Source of the DNA: Acinetobacter oleivorans DR1
Lineage (GTDB): Bacteria > Pseudomonadota > Gammaproteobacteria > Pseudomonadales > Moraxellaceae
Direction: 5' to 3'
Length of the DNA stretch: 64,000 nt
Assembly (NCBI RefSeq): GCF_000196795.1
Contig: NC_014259.1
Span: 2,232,001 to 2,296,000, forward strand
In this document: one piece after another, positions 53,495 through 62,557 of the stretch
Numbering within the stretch: position 1 is the stretch's first letter
Layout: each line of letters opens with the position of its first letter
Made by a program: the position numbers and the translations under genes
The notes under the pieces: generated by a model
Told to the model about the DNA's origin: nothing
Database searches by the model: none
Seen by the model: the letters and a program-made list of their open reading frames with translations, nothing else

Positions 53495-53929
53495 TTAATC
53501 CATGCGCCAATCAAAAGGCATATCACCTTGACCACGTAAAGCAAGCATAAGGGTTTGACGCATATGAGCCAGTACATCATTTGTATATGGAACTGCAGGT
53601 GTTCCCCAAACTGGCTTAGGCCATGCAACATCATTTTGATAACGTACAACATGATGGAAATGCAACTGAGGTACCATGTTACCTAAAGCTGCAACATTCA
53701 TTTTATCAGCACGGAATACTCGAGCTAGCTGGCTAGATAACCAACTTGATTCACGTAAAAACTGTTCTTGATCAGCTTGGCTCAATTCATATAATTCTGT
53801 GATTCCCGGTACACGAGGGATTAAAATCAACCACGGGAATTGCATATCATTCATTAAACGACATGTTGAAAGCGGAAAATCGCCGACAAAAAAAGTATCT
53901 TGAGCAAGTTGTGGATGCAAACTAAACAT
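53495..53929 (-). CDS. HIT-like domain protein (variant triad)
   Basis: A 144-residue HIT-fold protein with FPWLILIPRVPGITELYEL (about 32-50) and the triad region PQLHFHHVVRY, where the first His of the usual HxHxH is Gln. The end, with VWGTPAVPY and FDWRMD, matches a group of proteobacterial HIT-like proteins of unknown substrate. TTG at 53947 and ATG at 53929 are possible starts; I use the latter. The two remaining His suggest nucleotide binding; catalysis is uncertain. Confidence 0.8.
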   Translation of the reverse strand: MFSLHPQLAQDTFFVGDFPLSTCRLMNDMQFPWLILIPRVPGITELYELSQADQEQFLRESSWLSSQLARVFRADKMNVAALGNMVPQLHFHHVVRYQNDVAWPKPVWGTPAVPYTNDVLAHMRQTLMLALRGQGDMPFDWRMD

Positions 53930-54026
53930 ATCTTTTATAAATGACAATAAACAATAATGGCTAATACTATCACATCAGTTTTGATGTGAGTATTGCTAGT
54001 GGCTGGTTTGATTACAAATAACAATG

Positions 54027-54074
54027 ATTTTATGCACTTATTCCTCCTCTGATCCGAGAAATCGTGCATAAAAT
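54027..54074. repeat. Inverted repeat between mfd and the HIT-like gene
   Basis: ATTTTATGCAC (54027-54037) pairs perfectly with GTGCATAAAAT (54064-54074) around a 26-base loop with CCTCCTC. It is next to a TCACATCA/TGATGTGA repeat at about 53970-53989 and CTGATATCAG at 54076-54085. Confidence 0.5.
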
Positions 54075-54130
54075 TCTGATATCAGCTTTTAAAAAATTTG
54101 TATGAGATTAAAATCACTTTGAAACACTAT

Positions 54131-57100
54131 TTAAGCATGTAATTCATTTAATAATTTAGCTAATAAATCATTAATAAATTGGATGCGCTTTTCCTGTTCT
54201 TCTAACTGAACCATAACTTTTAAACGCTGTCCGCCCTCCATACGATAATAGGTCGGATGCTTTTGCATCAGCTGAATGATACTAATCGCTTGAACAGGTG
54301 TATCAGGTGAGAATTCAATATTACCACCTTGAGTATTAATATCGATTTTTGTGATACCCAGTTGCTCTGCTTTCAAGCGAATCTGATGGACAGTAAACAA
54401 ATGTTTAACCGATTGCGGCGGAACCCCAAAACGATCAATAAGTTCCATACGGATATTATCGAGTTTTTCTTGTGTATCTGTATTACTAATACGTTTATAG
54501 AACAATAAACGCTGATGCACATCTCCTAAATACTCATCTGGAATCAATGCCGGAATATGTAAATTAATTTCCGCAGTCAGCGATAAAGGTGCATCAAAAT
54601 TCGGTGTTTTACCTTGCTGAATTGCTTTAGTGGCTTTTTCCAGCATCTCCATATACAAGCTATAACCGATTGCCTGCATTGAACCGCTTTGTTGTTCACC
54701 TAAAAGTTCACCAGCACCACGAATTTCTAAATCCTCTGTAGCTAACATAAAGCCAGCACCGAGAGTGGAAGCTCTCTGAATTGCATCCAAACGTTTTTCT
54801 GCATCGCCTTTTAAGTGTTTTATAGAAGGAACTAACAAATAAGCATAGGCTTGATGATGTGAGCGCCCTACACGTCCACGTAATTGATGTAATTGAGCCA
54901 AACCGAGTTTGTCAGCCCGTTCTATCAAAATTGTATTGGCATTTGGAACATCAATTCCGGTTTCAATAATGGTTGAACATACCAATACGTTAAATTCTTT
55001 GTGATAGAACTGCTGCATCACTTGTTCGAGCTCTCTTTCTCTCATTTGCCCATGAGCAACTGCCACACGAGCTTCAGGTACAAGAACACGGATGTTTTCA
55101 GCAGCCCGTTCAATCGTATCGACTTCATTGTGTAAGAAATATACTTGGCCACCACGTAGTAACTCACGCAAAATCGCCTCTTTCACAGAGGCTTCTGTAT
55201 GCTCTTGCACAAAGGTTTTAACAGCTAAACGACGGGCTGGCGGTGTAGCAATGATAGATAGATCACGCATTCCAGAAAAAGCCATATTTAAAGTTCGTGG
55301 AATAGGCGTTGCGGTAAGCGTCAACATGTCCACATCTGCTCGTAAAGCTTTGATACGCTCTTTATCACGCACACCGAATCGATGTTCTTCATCGACTACC
55401 ATTAGGCCCAGATCTTTAAATTGCACATTTTCTTGTAAAAGTTTATGTGTTCCCACCACAATATCGACTTTACCAGCAATTAGATCTTCAATATTTTTTG
55501 TATGGGTTTTACTTGAGCCAAAGCGTGATAGCACTTCTATACGCACAGGCCAATCAGCAAAACGATCTTTAAAAGATTCATAATGTTGTTGTGCAAGTAA
55601 AGTCGTAGGCACTAAAACAGCAACTTGCTTACCATTTTGCACAGCAACAAATGCGGCTCGCATTGCCACTTCAGTTTTACCAAAACCGACATCACCACAA
55701 ACAAGTCGATCCATAGGTCTAGCTTGCTGCATATCATGAAGAGTCGCTTCAATAGCATTCGCCTGATCGAGTGTTTCTTCGTAGGCAAATCCACTAGCAA
55801 ATTGCATATAAAGCGATTGATCGAGTTCGAAACCAAAACCAGGTTTTGACTGACGACGTGCTTGTATATGTAATAGTTCGGCTGCAACATCATGAATTTG
55901 TTCTAAAGCTTTACGTTTAGCTTTACTCCACGCATCACTTCCAATTTTATGAAGTGGCGCTAGATCGGGATCGCCACCACTATAGCGACTGATCAGATGC
56001 AAATTAGTCACAGGAACATAAACTTTTGCCCCTTCAGCATAATTGAGTTGCAAGAATTCATAATCTTGCCCTTCAATTGCTAAAGTAACTAATCCTGCAT
56101 AACGTCCCACACCATGATCAATATGAACAACTGGGGCATCAATACTGAGTTCAGTCAAACTGCGAATTAAGAACTCTTCTGAAACTTCTTGCTGACGTTT
56201 ACGACGACGCTGAACTACCCGATGTTCATATAACTGATTTTCTGAAATTACAGTTAATTGGTCTGTTAAAACTAAGCCACGGTCGAGCGGTGCATTTGTA
56301 ATAGCAATCGCAAACTGACTCGTTTGAAATTGTTCAAAACTGTCTACACTAGGGATATCTCCCAGACTAGCACGTAAACCATCTCTTAAGCTTTCACGTC
56401 GGCCTGCACTTTCTGCAACCAATAAAACAGGATGATTTGCTTCATCAATATATTTTTTGACGACGGTAAACGGTTTTTCCTTTTTCGGATCGACTGCTAA
56501 TTTTGGCGGCTGCTCAGCCTTAAGATTTAATGCGCCAGCTTTTTCTTCAACCAATTCGGCACTTACAAGCATACGCGGGAACTGGTTTAAAGCACTCAGT
56601 AAATGGTTTGGAGCAATAAATAGTTCTTCAGGAGGAAGAATTGGCTGATCTACATTATGACGTCTGTCTTCGTAACGACGGAAAACTTCTTTCCAAAAAT
56701 TAGTTAAATCGGTGTCTACATCATTAGTTGTAATTACAATGCAATTCTTTGGTAAGTACGTTGTAAGTGTACTTTGCGATTGCATTTGTGCTTTATCAAA
56801 AAATAATGGTAAGTAAAATTCAATTCCTGGAGAAGCAATTCCCTCTAAGACATCTTGATAAATCGGGTTTTTCTTAGGATTAGCAGTAGGAAAAAGTTCA
56901 GAATATCGATCTCTAAAAATTGAGCGGGCTTCTTTTAATGGGAATTCTTTTGCAGGTAAAACTGTAAAACTTTTTAAAGCTGTAGTCGTTCTTTGTGTTT
57001 CTGGATCAAAGAATTTTAATGTATCAATTTCATCATCAAACAAATCAATACGGATAGGTGCTTCTTGTCCTGAGGCAAAAATATCCATAATACTGCCACG

Positions 57101-57592
57101 CACAGCAAACTCACCGTGATCATAAACAGTATCTACTAAATGATAACCAGCTTGTACTAAACGTAATTTTTGCTGTTCTAAATCAAATTTTTGACCTACA
57201 TGAATATCAAAATGCTCACCTAAAACCCATGAATATGGTGCAACTCTTTGGGCTAAAGTGCTTGCTGAAAGGAGCAACACACCCTTCTGAGGCATATTAG
57301 ATAAAATTGCGAGGCGTTCTGAAACAATATCTTGATGAGGTGACAAACGATCATACGGTAAGATTTCCCAATCAGGGAAAATTGTTGGTTTTATGCCATA
57401 AAATTCAAGTTCACTTTCTAATTGAGCTACATGCTGGTTATTTCTGGCAACCACAACAAGTAAAGACGAATGCTGAACAGCAATTTCCTTAAATAATAAT
57501 GCAGCAGATGAACCTAATAACGACCCCACCCAACGCTTTTCACCGGCCTTGAGCTGTTGTAAATTCAATTGAGAGATTTCTTGTTGAAACAT
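54131..57592 (-). CDS. mfd: Transcription-repair coupling factor
   Basis: A 1153-residue DNA translocase that removes stalled RNA polymerase at lesions and recruits UvrA. Domain order: UvrB-like N-terminal part (about 1-340; PDWEILPYDRLSPHQD), RNA polymerase-interacting CarD-like module (about 480-560; HIDHGVGRYAGL), the superfamily 2 helicase motor (about 600-950) with Walker A CGDVGFGKTE, DEEH box, TATPIPRTL, VCSTIIETGIDVPNAN and QLRGRVGRS, and the C-terminal TRCF domain. Length fits the family. Single-gene unit. Confidence 0.97.
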   Translation of the reverse strand: MFQQEISQLNLQQLKAGEKRWVGSLLGSSAALLFKEIAVQHSSLLVVVARNNQHVAQLESELEFYGIKPTIFPDWEILPYDRLSPHQDIVSERLAILSNMPQKGVLLLSASTLAQRVAPYSWVLGEHFDIHVGQKFDLEQQKLRLVQAGYHLVDTVYDHGEFAVRGSIMDIFASGQEAPIRIDLFDDEIDTLKFFDPETQRTTTALKSFTVLPAKEFPLKEARSIFRDRYSELFPTANPKKNPIYQDVLEGIASPGIEFYLPLFFDKAQMQSQSTLTTYLPKNCIVITTNDVDTDLTNFWKEVFRRYEDRRHNVDQPILPPEELFIAPNHLLSALNQFPRMLVSAELVEEKAGALNLKAEQPPKLAVDPKKEKPFTVVKKYIDEANHPVLLVAESAGRRESLRDGLRASLGDIPSVDSFEQFQTSQFAIAITNAPLDRGLVLTDQLTVISENQLYEHRVVQRRRKRQQEVSEEFLIRSLTELSIDAPVVHIDHGVGRYAGLVTLAIEGQDYEFLQLNYAEGAKVYVPVTNLHLISRYSGGDPDLAPLHKIGSDAWSKAKRKALEQIHDVAAELLHIQARRQSKPGFGFELDQSLYMQFASGFAYEETLDQANAIEATLHDMQQARPMDRLVCGDVGFGKTEVAMRAAFVAVQNGKQVAVLVPTTLLAQQHYESFKDRFADWPVRIEVLSRFGSSKTHTKNIEDLIAGKVDIVVGTHKLLQENVQFKDLGLMVVDEEHRFGVRDKERIKALRADVDMLTLTATPIPRTLNMAFSGMRDLSIIATPPARRLAVKTFVQEHTEASVKEAILRELLRGGQVYFLHNEVDTIERAAENIRVLVPEARVAVAHGQMRERELEQVMQQFYHKEFNVLVCSTIIETGIDVPNANTILIERADKLGLAQLHQLRGRVGRSHHQAYAYLLVPSIKHLKGDAEKRLDAIQRASTLGAGFMLATEDLEIRGAGELLGEQQSGSMQAIGYSLYMEMLEKATKAIQQGKTPNFDAPLSLTAEINLHIPALIPDEYLGDVHQRLLFYKRISNTDTQEKLDNIRMELIDRFGVPPQSVKHLFTVHQIRLKAEQLGITKIDINTQGGNIEFSPDTPVQAISIIQLMQKHPTYYRMEGGQRLKVMVQLEEQEKRIQFINDLLAKLLNELHA

Positions 57593-57726
57593 GTATATGG
57601 CTTTTATCAGCTAAGAAGATATAGGCCTAATAGTAGCATGATGTTTTTAGTGAATTGAGTTATTTTTTTGAAAATCAAACTACTAGTTAGCCCTACTTTT
57701 TATATTTTTTAATCAATTAACTATGA

Positions 57727-58083
57727 TTATTTATCACGCAAAAACAAAACGTAATATTGATTTAATATTTGTATAATCGCTTTAAGCTGAAGTAGCTTTT
57801 CTTGTGTATTTCCTAATCTTTCTACATAACGTTGTGTTGCTATTTCCAGATCAATTTTTTCATTAATTTGTGGAGTGATGAGGAATAACTTCTGAAGATT
57901 ATCAAAATTTTGTAATTTACGATTTGAGAAATACTCAAGATGTTCTGACCATTTCTCATTGATTACTACATCGTTAATGATAGGTCCTCGTTCAGAATCA
58001 AATTTTAATTGATTCTCTTGTAAGTAAAGTTGTTCTGGCGTTTCTTTTGAGCCTTGAAAAAGCTGAGTTATCTTCTTAAACAT
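57727..58083 (-). CDS. Hypothetical protein, 118 residues
   Basis: A soluble, mostly helical protein with no signal peptide or membrane segment and no motif I recognise. The first half is charged; the second (ATQRYVERLGNTQEKLLQLKAIIQIL) looks like a coiled-coil-forming helix. It stands 82 bases after a DyP peroxidase gene on the same strand, but a perfect hairpin lies between them. Function unknown. Confidence 0.6.
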   Translation of the reverse strand: MFKKITQLFQGSKETPEQLYLQENQLKFDSERGPIINDVVINEKWSEHLEYFSNRKLQNFDNLQKLFLITPQINEKIDLEIATQRYVERLGNTQEKLLQLKAIIQILNQYYVLFLRDK

Positions 58084-58111
58084 TTCATCACATCATATTA
58101 ATTTTAAATTT

Positions 58112-58146
58112 ATGTCATGGAAGCAATCTAACTACTTCCATGACAT
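58112..58146 (-). terminator. Perfect hairpin after the DyP peroxidase gene
   Basis: ATGTCATGGAAG pairs with CTTCCATGACAT over 12 bases, 20 bases past the stop. On the minus strand it is followed by AAATTTAAAA rather than a T run. Confidence 0.6.
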
Positions 58147-58165
58147 AATCCTTCTAATTTAACGA

Positions 58166-59107
58166 CTATTCATCGCCTAAATCATCGAGAAAATCGACAG
58201 TTGGTACAAAAAACAAGGTACCAGTCTGAGCAGTACTAAAGTCAAGCAACCGATCAAGATTACCATCCTCATTACCTAAAAACATGTTTTCAAGCATTTG
58301 TCGGGTTGTACTAAATTTACGCGAGTAACCAATAAAGAATGTGCCATATTCATTTCTAGAAGGATTTGAAAAAGGCATATTAGCTCGCATAATTTTAAGC
58401 TCATTGCCTTCTGCATCATGAGCTTTACTTACAACATTATGAGCAGTTAAAGGCTTTTCATCATCACCGAGTTCAACATCATTAAACTTTTTGCGCCCAA
58501 TCACTTTTTCTTGCTCTTCATCGGTTAATGAACGCCATTTCTCCATGTCATGTGTATATTTTTGAATAAAAGCATAACTTCCCCCGATAAAATCAGGATC
58601 TTCATTACCCACTAATGCCCACTGCGCCGCAATAACGGGTTCTGGATTCTCAGTCCCATCAACAAAACCAATAATTGCACGTCCGTCAAAATAACGAAAA
58701 CCATGAACTTCATCAATTGGATACGTTACTTTACCAAGCTGTTGATTAATTATATTGCCCAGCTCGTAACATAAAGCCTGATGATCGGCACGAATATGAA
58801 AAAATAAATCACCTGGAGTTGAGACAGCCGTATATTTCGGGCCTCTAATTTCTTGAAATGGTTGTAACTCTTGAGGCTTCGCTTGCTCTGGGAATAAAAT
58901 ATCCCATGCGTTTGAACTAAAACCCAACGTAGCATTAAATTTACTTTCTGGATAACGGTTAGATAGACTTCTGGTTAGTGCTGAAAAATTAGCAGCAAAA
59001 TCTTTTACTTTTTCTATTACAGAATCACCTTGAGCCAGTCCCAATACAATAAATAATGCATTTTCACCAGGAGCGCTCGTTACAGGCTGAATTCTCATAC
59101 ATTCCAT
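58166..59107 (-). CDS. DyP-type haem peroxidase (YfeX-like)
   Basis: A 313-residue dye-decolourising peroxidase. The family motif GXXDG is in IGFVDGTENP (about 148-157) with the catalytic Asp; the proximal haem His is probably in the region around LTAHNVVSKAHD (about 221-232), and the distal Arg in MPFSNPSRNEYGTFFIGYSR. No signal peptide, so cytoplasmic, as YfeX. Such enzymes use peroxide to oxidise porphyrinogens or dyes. AAAAGGCATATTTT precedes the ATG. Confidence 0.9.
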   Translation of the reverse strand: MECMRIQPVTSAPGENALFIVLGLAQGDSVIEKVKDFAANFSALTRSLSNRYPESKFNATLGFSSNAWDILFPEQAKPQELQPFQEIRGPKYTAVSTPGDLFFHIRADHQALCYELGNIINQQLGKVTYPIDEVHGFRYFDGRAIIGFVDGTENPEPVIAAQWALVGNEDPDFIGGSYAFIQKYTHDMEKWRSLTDEEQEKVIGRKKFNDVELGDDEKPLTAHNVVSKAHDAEGNELKIMRANMPFSNPSRNEYGTFFIGYSRKFSTTRQMLENMFLGNEDGNLDRLLDFSTAQTGTLFFVPTVDFLDDLGDE

Positions 59108-59194
59108 AAAATATGCCTTTTAGGTAATTAACCTTATTAATTTAGCATACTCATTTTCTTTTCATACATCTTGTAATGAAATCTGAGGTTGTAA

Positions 59195-59222
59195 AGAGTT
59201 TAAGTAAAGCGCCTTAAACTCT
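59195..59222 (-). terminator. Hairpin after the tandem GST-fold gene
   Basis: AGAGTTTAAG pairs with CTTAAACTCT, about 20 bases past the stop. T run is weak. Confidence 0.5.
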
Positions 59223-59240
59223 TACTAAAATAGATATTAA

Positions 59241-60023
59241 TTAACGCCCATACTGCTTCTTTAAATATTTTACGATTTGAGCAGACTCAAACATCTTCAC
59301 TCCAGTATTTGGATCTACCAAATAAGGGACCTGCATTTTACATTGCATGACAGGCAATATTTTTTCTCTTTTTCCACCTTTTAAAGGTACATATTTACCC
59401 GGTTTTAAACGAAGAATAGCTGGACCCTGATCTTGCCATCTTTCTTTTGCCACATTATGCAAAATATATGGAAGCTCAAGTTCACAGAGCAAACCTCTTA
59501 CGACTCTTGAATAAGGACTTGCCTCAAAACTCCATAACTCAAGTTTTTGCTCAGGCGCAGCTCTATCAACAATTTTTTTATTTATCCAAACTCCACGAGC
59601 ACCATTTAATATGGTCCCTGCAAATGCCACATACGGCATGTTCGGGTAACTCGAAAATTTCTGAGGTGTCTTTCCAGTCTTACCGTAGTGTTTAAATAAA
59701 TGATGAATAATATCTTGTGATTCATATAGCTCATCACCAGTATTTTCATCAATTAAAAAAGGAAATTGTAATTTCCCGCCTTTTTCTTTTACAACTGAAC
59801 GATACTTTGTTCCACCTTTAGGACATGGATAAATTTCGACATCCAGATTCAAAAGTGTAATCACTTCACGAACGCGGCGGCAAAATGGTGAACCTTCAAA
59901 TTCATATAGTTTCAAAGCTTTTACAGGTTGCTGAGGAAAAGCAGTGCCTGTTACGCCCCTACCGCCTTCAGCAATTGCAGATACAACCGCTTGAAGTACT
60001 TTAATTTGATGAATCACCATCAT
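59241..60023 (-). CDS. Protein with two tandem GST N-terminal (thioredoxin-fold) domains
   Basis: A 260-residue protein with two glutathione S-transferase N-terminal-like domains in tandem. Domain 1 (about 36-115) starts LKLYEFEGSPFCRRVREVI and ends with YESQDIIHHLFKHYG; domain 2 (about 165-260) starts LELWSFEASPYSRVVRGLL and ends with FESAQIVKYLKKQYG. Domain 1 has a Cys in the active position (SPFC), while domain 2 has Ser. There is no GST C-terminal helical domain. Likely binds glutathione or acts as a thiol protein; the role is unknown. AAAGGAACGC precedes the start; 21 bases separate it from rraA. Confidence 0.8.
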   Translation of the reverse strand: MMVIHQIKVLQAVVSAIAEGGRGVTGTAFPQQPVKALKLYEFEGSPFCRRVREVITLLNLDVEIYPCPKGGTKYRSVVKEKGGKLQFPFLIDENTGDELYESQDIIHHLFKHYGKTGKTPQKFSSYPNMPYVAFAGTILNGARGVWINKKIVDRAAPEQKLELWSFEASPYSRVVRGLLCELELPYILHNVAKERWQDQGPAILRLKPGKYVPLKGGKREKILPVMQCKMQVPYLVDPNTGVKMFESAQIVKYLKKQYGR

Positions 60024-60044
60024 GCGTTCCTTTATATTAGAGAA

Positions 60045-60551
60045 TTAGACTAATTTTTCTTTTGCAATCACAATTCCATTATTATCAGCATAGATAAAAT
60101 CACCTGATTGAATTGTGACACCACCAAAATACAAATTAATATCTACTTCACCAATGCCTTTACGATTACTTTTTTGCGGAATTGCAGCCAATGCATGTAC
60201 GCCTAAATCCAAAGTTGCAAGCGCATCTACATCTCGTACACAACCGTAAATCACGACACCATTCCAGTTATTTTTAACTGCTGACTCAGCAATCAAATCA
60301 CCCATCAGTGCACAGCGCATAGAGGCACCACCATCTACCACTAATACTTTATCTGTACCATCTGTTGCCAATAACTCTTTTACACGTGAGTTATCTTCAA
60401 AGCACTTTACTGTTACAACTCGCCCCCCAAAAGTTTTACGTGCACCATAGCTTTGAAAGAACTTTCCATCCATTGAAGGAATTACAACCTGTAAGTCTTT
60501 TTCAGGGTTATCATCTAATAAATCACATGTTACAAATGGCACTGTCGACAC
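60045..60551 (-). CDS. rraA: Ribonuclease E activity regulator RraA-like protein
   Basis: A 168-residue protein of the RraA/demethylmenaquinone methyltransferase-like fold. DGGASMRCALMGDLIAESAV (about 73-92) and GVVIYGCVRDVDALATLDLGVHAL (about 98-121) are the family core, with the Gly-Asp-Arg-Asp-Asp-type metal/substrate loop shared with HMG/CHA aldolases. In E. coli RraA restrains RNase E; other members are aldolases, so the exact role is open. GTG start with GGGAGAATAAAA. 12 bases after the NAD(P)-binding gene. Confidence 0.87.
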   Translation of the reverse strand: MSTVPFVTCDLLDDNPEKDLQVVIPSMDGKFFQSYGARKTFGGRVVTVKCFEDNSRVKELLATDGTDKVLVVDGGASMRCALMGDLIAESAVKNNWNGVVIYGCVRDVDALATLDLGVHALAAIPQKSNRKGIGEVDINLYFGGVTIQSGDFIYADNNGIVIAKEKLV

Positions 60552-60563
60552 TTTTATTCTCCC

Positions 60564-61229
60564 TTATCGAGTTTTCTGTATGCTCAGATTATCATATCGT
60601 TTAAAGGCTTCAATTTGCGTTAGCGCCGCTACGACCATCGTATGAGCCAATTGCTCCGCAGTTACAGGTTTATATTTGAATGGTTTTTGTAATTTATTCT
60701 CAATAAATTTAAATAGACTTTGCCCTAAATCTTCAATGAATCGTACGTCACTGCGTTTACCAATAAGTAAAGATGGTCTAAAGATAGACAATTTCTCAAG
60801 TTGTAGACTTTCAATATAATCTTCTAGTTGTCCTTTCACTTTATTATAAAAAATCGGTGAATTGGCATTTGCACCAAGTGCACTCACTAACAATAAATGA
60901 ATATGTTTATCTTGTACTAAATCTGCCAAATGAGCATTGATTTCATAATCCACAGCGTAAAAGGCCTGTTTTGAGCCTGCATTTTTCAATGTAGTTCCCA
61001 AACAGCTAAATGCATGGGTATGACCGTTCACATCTTCATCATTCAACATTAAAAAATCTTCTACAACCAGCTGATTAACTTTTTTATATGTATTAAGTAG
61101 TTGTGATTCTTTTCTTACCACAACAGTAATCTCTTCAAATTCTGGTGTCTGCTCAAGCTGTTCGACAAGAGCTAAACCCACAAGTCCTGTAGCACCTATC
61201 ACAATTGCTTTTTTCGTACTTATAGTCAT
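60564..61229 (-). CDS. NAD(P)H-binding Rossmann-fold protein (HTATIP2/NmrA-like)
   Basis: A 221-residue atypical short-chain dehydrogenase. The nucleotide motif is VIGATGLVGLALVEQL (about 10-25), FSCLGTT follows strand 4, and YNKVKGQLEDYI has the Y-x3-K pattern of SDR enzymes. RPSLLIGKRSD is the usual late loop of HTATIP2-like proteins. The substrate is unknown. First gene of a likely three-gene run with rraA and the tandem GST-fold gene. Confidence 0.85.
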   Translation of the reverse strand: MTISTKKAIVIGATGLVGLALVEQLEQTPEFEEITVVVRKESQLLNTYKKVNQLVVEDFLMLNDEDVNGHTHAFSCLGTTLKNAGSKQAFYAVDYEINAHLADLVQDKHIHLLLVSALGANANSPIFYNKVKGQLEDYIESLQLEKLSIFRPSLLIGKRSDVRFIEDLGQSLFKFIENKLQKPFKYKPVTAEQLAHTMVVAALTQIEAFKRYDNLSIQKTR

Positions 61230-61363
61230 TTTTTATCCAACCCTCTTTAAGTTTGTATCAAATTTAACCTTTTCTTACGGTTTTAGCAGCCCCTAAAACC
61301 GCTTAAAATGCTCTCAAGGCTTGACTTCACGGTGTCTATTCATCACAATATGGCACTTGTTTA

Positions 61364-61409
61364 CGGGCTGGTGATGGTTGCACCAGTTTACTGGATTGAC
61401 CACAGCCCG
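61364..61409 (+). promoter_or_regulatory. Structured leader of rpsT
   Basis: CGGGCTG (61364-61370) pairs with CAGCCCG (61403-61409). The enclosed part can form at least one more hairpin (CCAGT/ACTGG at 61383-61394), giving a branched element ending 32 bases before the start. Ribosomal protein leaders of this kind often bind their own product. Confidence 0.5.
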
Positions 61410-61441
61410 CCCAGACCAACTTATTTTCAAGGAGTGCAAGA

Positions 61442-61708
61442 GTGGCAAACTCTGCTCAAGCTAAAAAACGTGCGCGTCAAAACGTTACTGCACGTAAACA
61501 CAACGCAAGCTTGCGTTCTATGGTTCGTACATACATCAAACGTACTTTAAGTGCAATTGCTGGTGGTGATCATGCTGTTGCTACAGAAGCTTACAAAAAA
61601 GCTGTTCCTGTAATCGACCGTATGGCTGATAAAGGCATCATCCACAAAAATAAAGCTGCTCGTCATAAGAGCCGTTTAAATGCTCAAGTTAAAGCGTTAG
61701 CTAACTAA
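61442..61708 (+). CDS. rpsT: 30S ribosomal protein S20
   Basis: An 88-residue three-helix protein that binds 16S rRNA in the body of the small subunit. It opens VANSAQAKKRARQNVTARKH and is Lys/Arg/Ala-rich throughout, as in S20. The start is GTG after TTCAAGGAGTGCAAGA; a non-ATG start is also seen in E. coli (TTG), where it aids autoregulation. An ATG-started frame at 61308 in another frame is a shadow. Monocistronic with a strong terminator. Confidence 0.97.
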   Translation: MANSAQAKKRARQNVTARKHNASLRSMVRTYIKRTLSAIAGGDHAVATEAYKKAVPVIDRMADKGIIHKNKAARHKSRLNAQVKALAN

Positions 61709-61720
61709 TTGAAGCATGTA

Positions 61721-61745
61721 AAAAAAGCCCTATTGGGCTTTTTTT
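61721..61745. terminator. Terminator of rpsT
   Basis: AAAAAAGCCC pairs with GGGCTTTTTT across TATT; flanks suit both strands. Confidence 0.9.
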
Positions 61746-61765
61746 ATTACCTATCGTTTTTGAGC

Positions 61766-62500
61766 TTATAGCCCTGTGTTAAATTTGGCTACATTCAGCT
61801 CATAGGCCTTACCTCTCCAAATCCATTTTAATTTGCAATTTGGAAACTCTTCGCCCTCAAACCATACAAATAAGCCTTCCATCATTTCAGGCCAATCTTC
61901 TTTCTTAATTTTATTTTCACCAGAAATTACAGCAACAATTGCAGCAATAATAGTGTCATGACTGACAGCTAAACTAAGTCCACCTTGAGTTTTGGGATGA
62001 GTACGGTAAATAAGCTCTAGCACGTCTAGAACACCAGTAATGGGGTGTTTCATGCCAGGTAATGCATTATTAACAAAACTATTAATAAAACCCAAAGCGC
62101 CTTGTTTTTTAAAATAAGGAGCAGCTTGCTGTATATCTAGTACAAAGCTACCAGGTTCAACCAGTAGTCCCTGCTCAATAATTTCAATGGTATGTGTATT
62201 AGATTCGGGACTTACATCATCAGCCCCTTCAATCATGAGCGCAGCCGTATCGACACAACGTTGTATTGGACTTGAAATACAATGCTGGATAACACGATCT
62301 GTATTTTTAATTAAATAATTACCCCATGCCTGCGCAAGCTCACGCCCTTGAGGAGTAAGTTGGAGGTCATATCCTGCTAAACCCTGCCCATCCACAAGTT
62401 CTCTTAGAGAATGGCGCGTAAATAAGGTCACGGGAGTTGAAGCATCGGGCAATAAATCAATTGCTTCAAACATACTTTTAGGCAATAAATCGAGTGCCAT
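61766..62500 (-). CDS. Histidine phosphatase superfamily protein
   Basis: A 244-residue protein of the phosphoglycerate mutase/acid phosphatase superfamily. LFTRHSLRELVDG has the RHxxR-type catalytic motif (nucleophile His), LTPQGRELAQAWG and SSPIQRCVDTAALM are the usual conserved turns, and AVSHDTIIAAI has the second catalytic His-Asp. The HD ending points to the acid-phosphatase side of the family. Substrate unknown. ATG at 62500 is chosen; an in-frame TTG at 62524 is weaker. It lies 57 bases after cysQ on the same strand. Confidence 0.82.
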   Translation of the reverse strand: MALDLLPKSMFEAIDLLPDASTPVTLFTRHSLRELVDGQGLAGYDLQLTPQGRELAQAWGNYLIKNTDRVIQHCISSPIQRCVDTAALMIEGADDVSPESNTHTIEIIEQGLLVEPGSFVLDIQQAAPYFKKQGALGFINSFVNNALPGMKHPITGVLDVLELIYRTHPKTQGGLSLAVSHDTIIAAIVAVISGENKIKKEDWPEMMEGLFVWFEGEEFPNCKLKWIWRGKAYELNVAKFNTGL

Positions 62501-62557
62501 TGTTATCTTGTCATCTTTTTTCAATACTTTGCCACTATAACATGTCTGGCATAACTC

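Noticed and set aside
54027..54074. Possible dif/XerCD recombination site
   Set aside because: The arms contain ATGCAC/GTGCAT and a 26-base loop, which do not fit the 11-6-11 XerC/XerD layout.
61308..61550. Plus-strand frame overlapping the start of rpsT
   Set aside because: It runs through the structured leader and into rpsT in another frame; its composition is that of a shadow.
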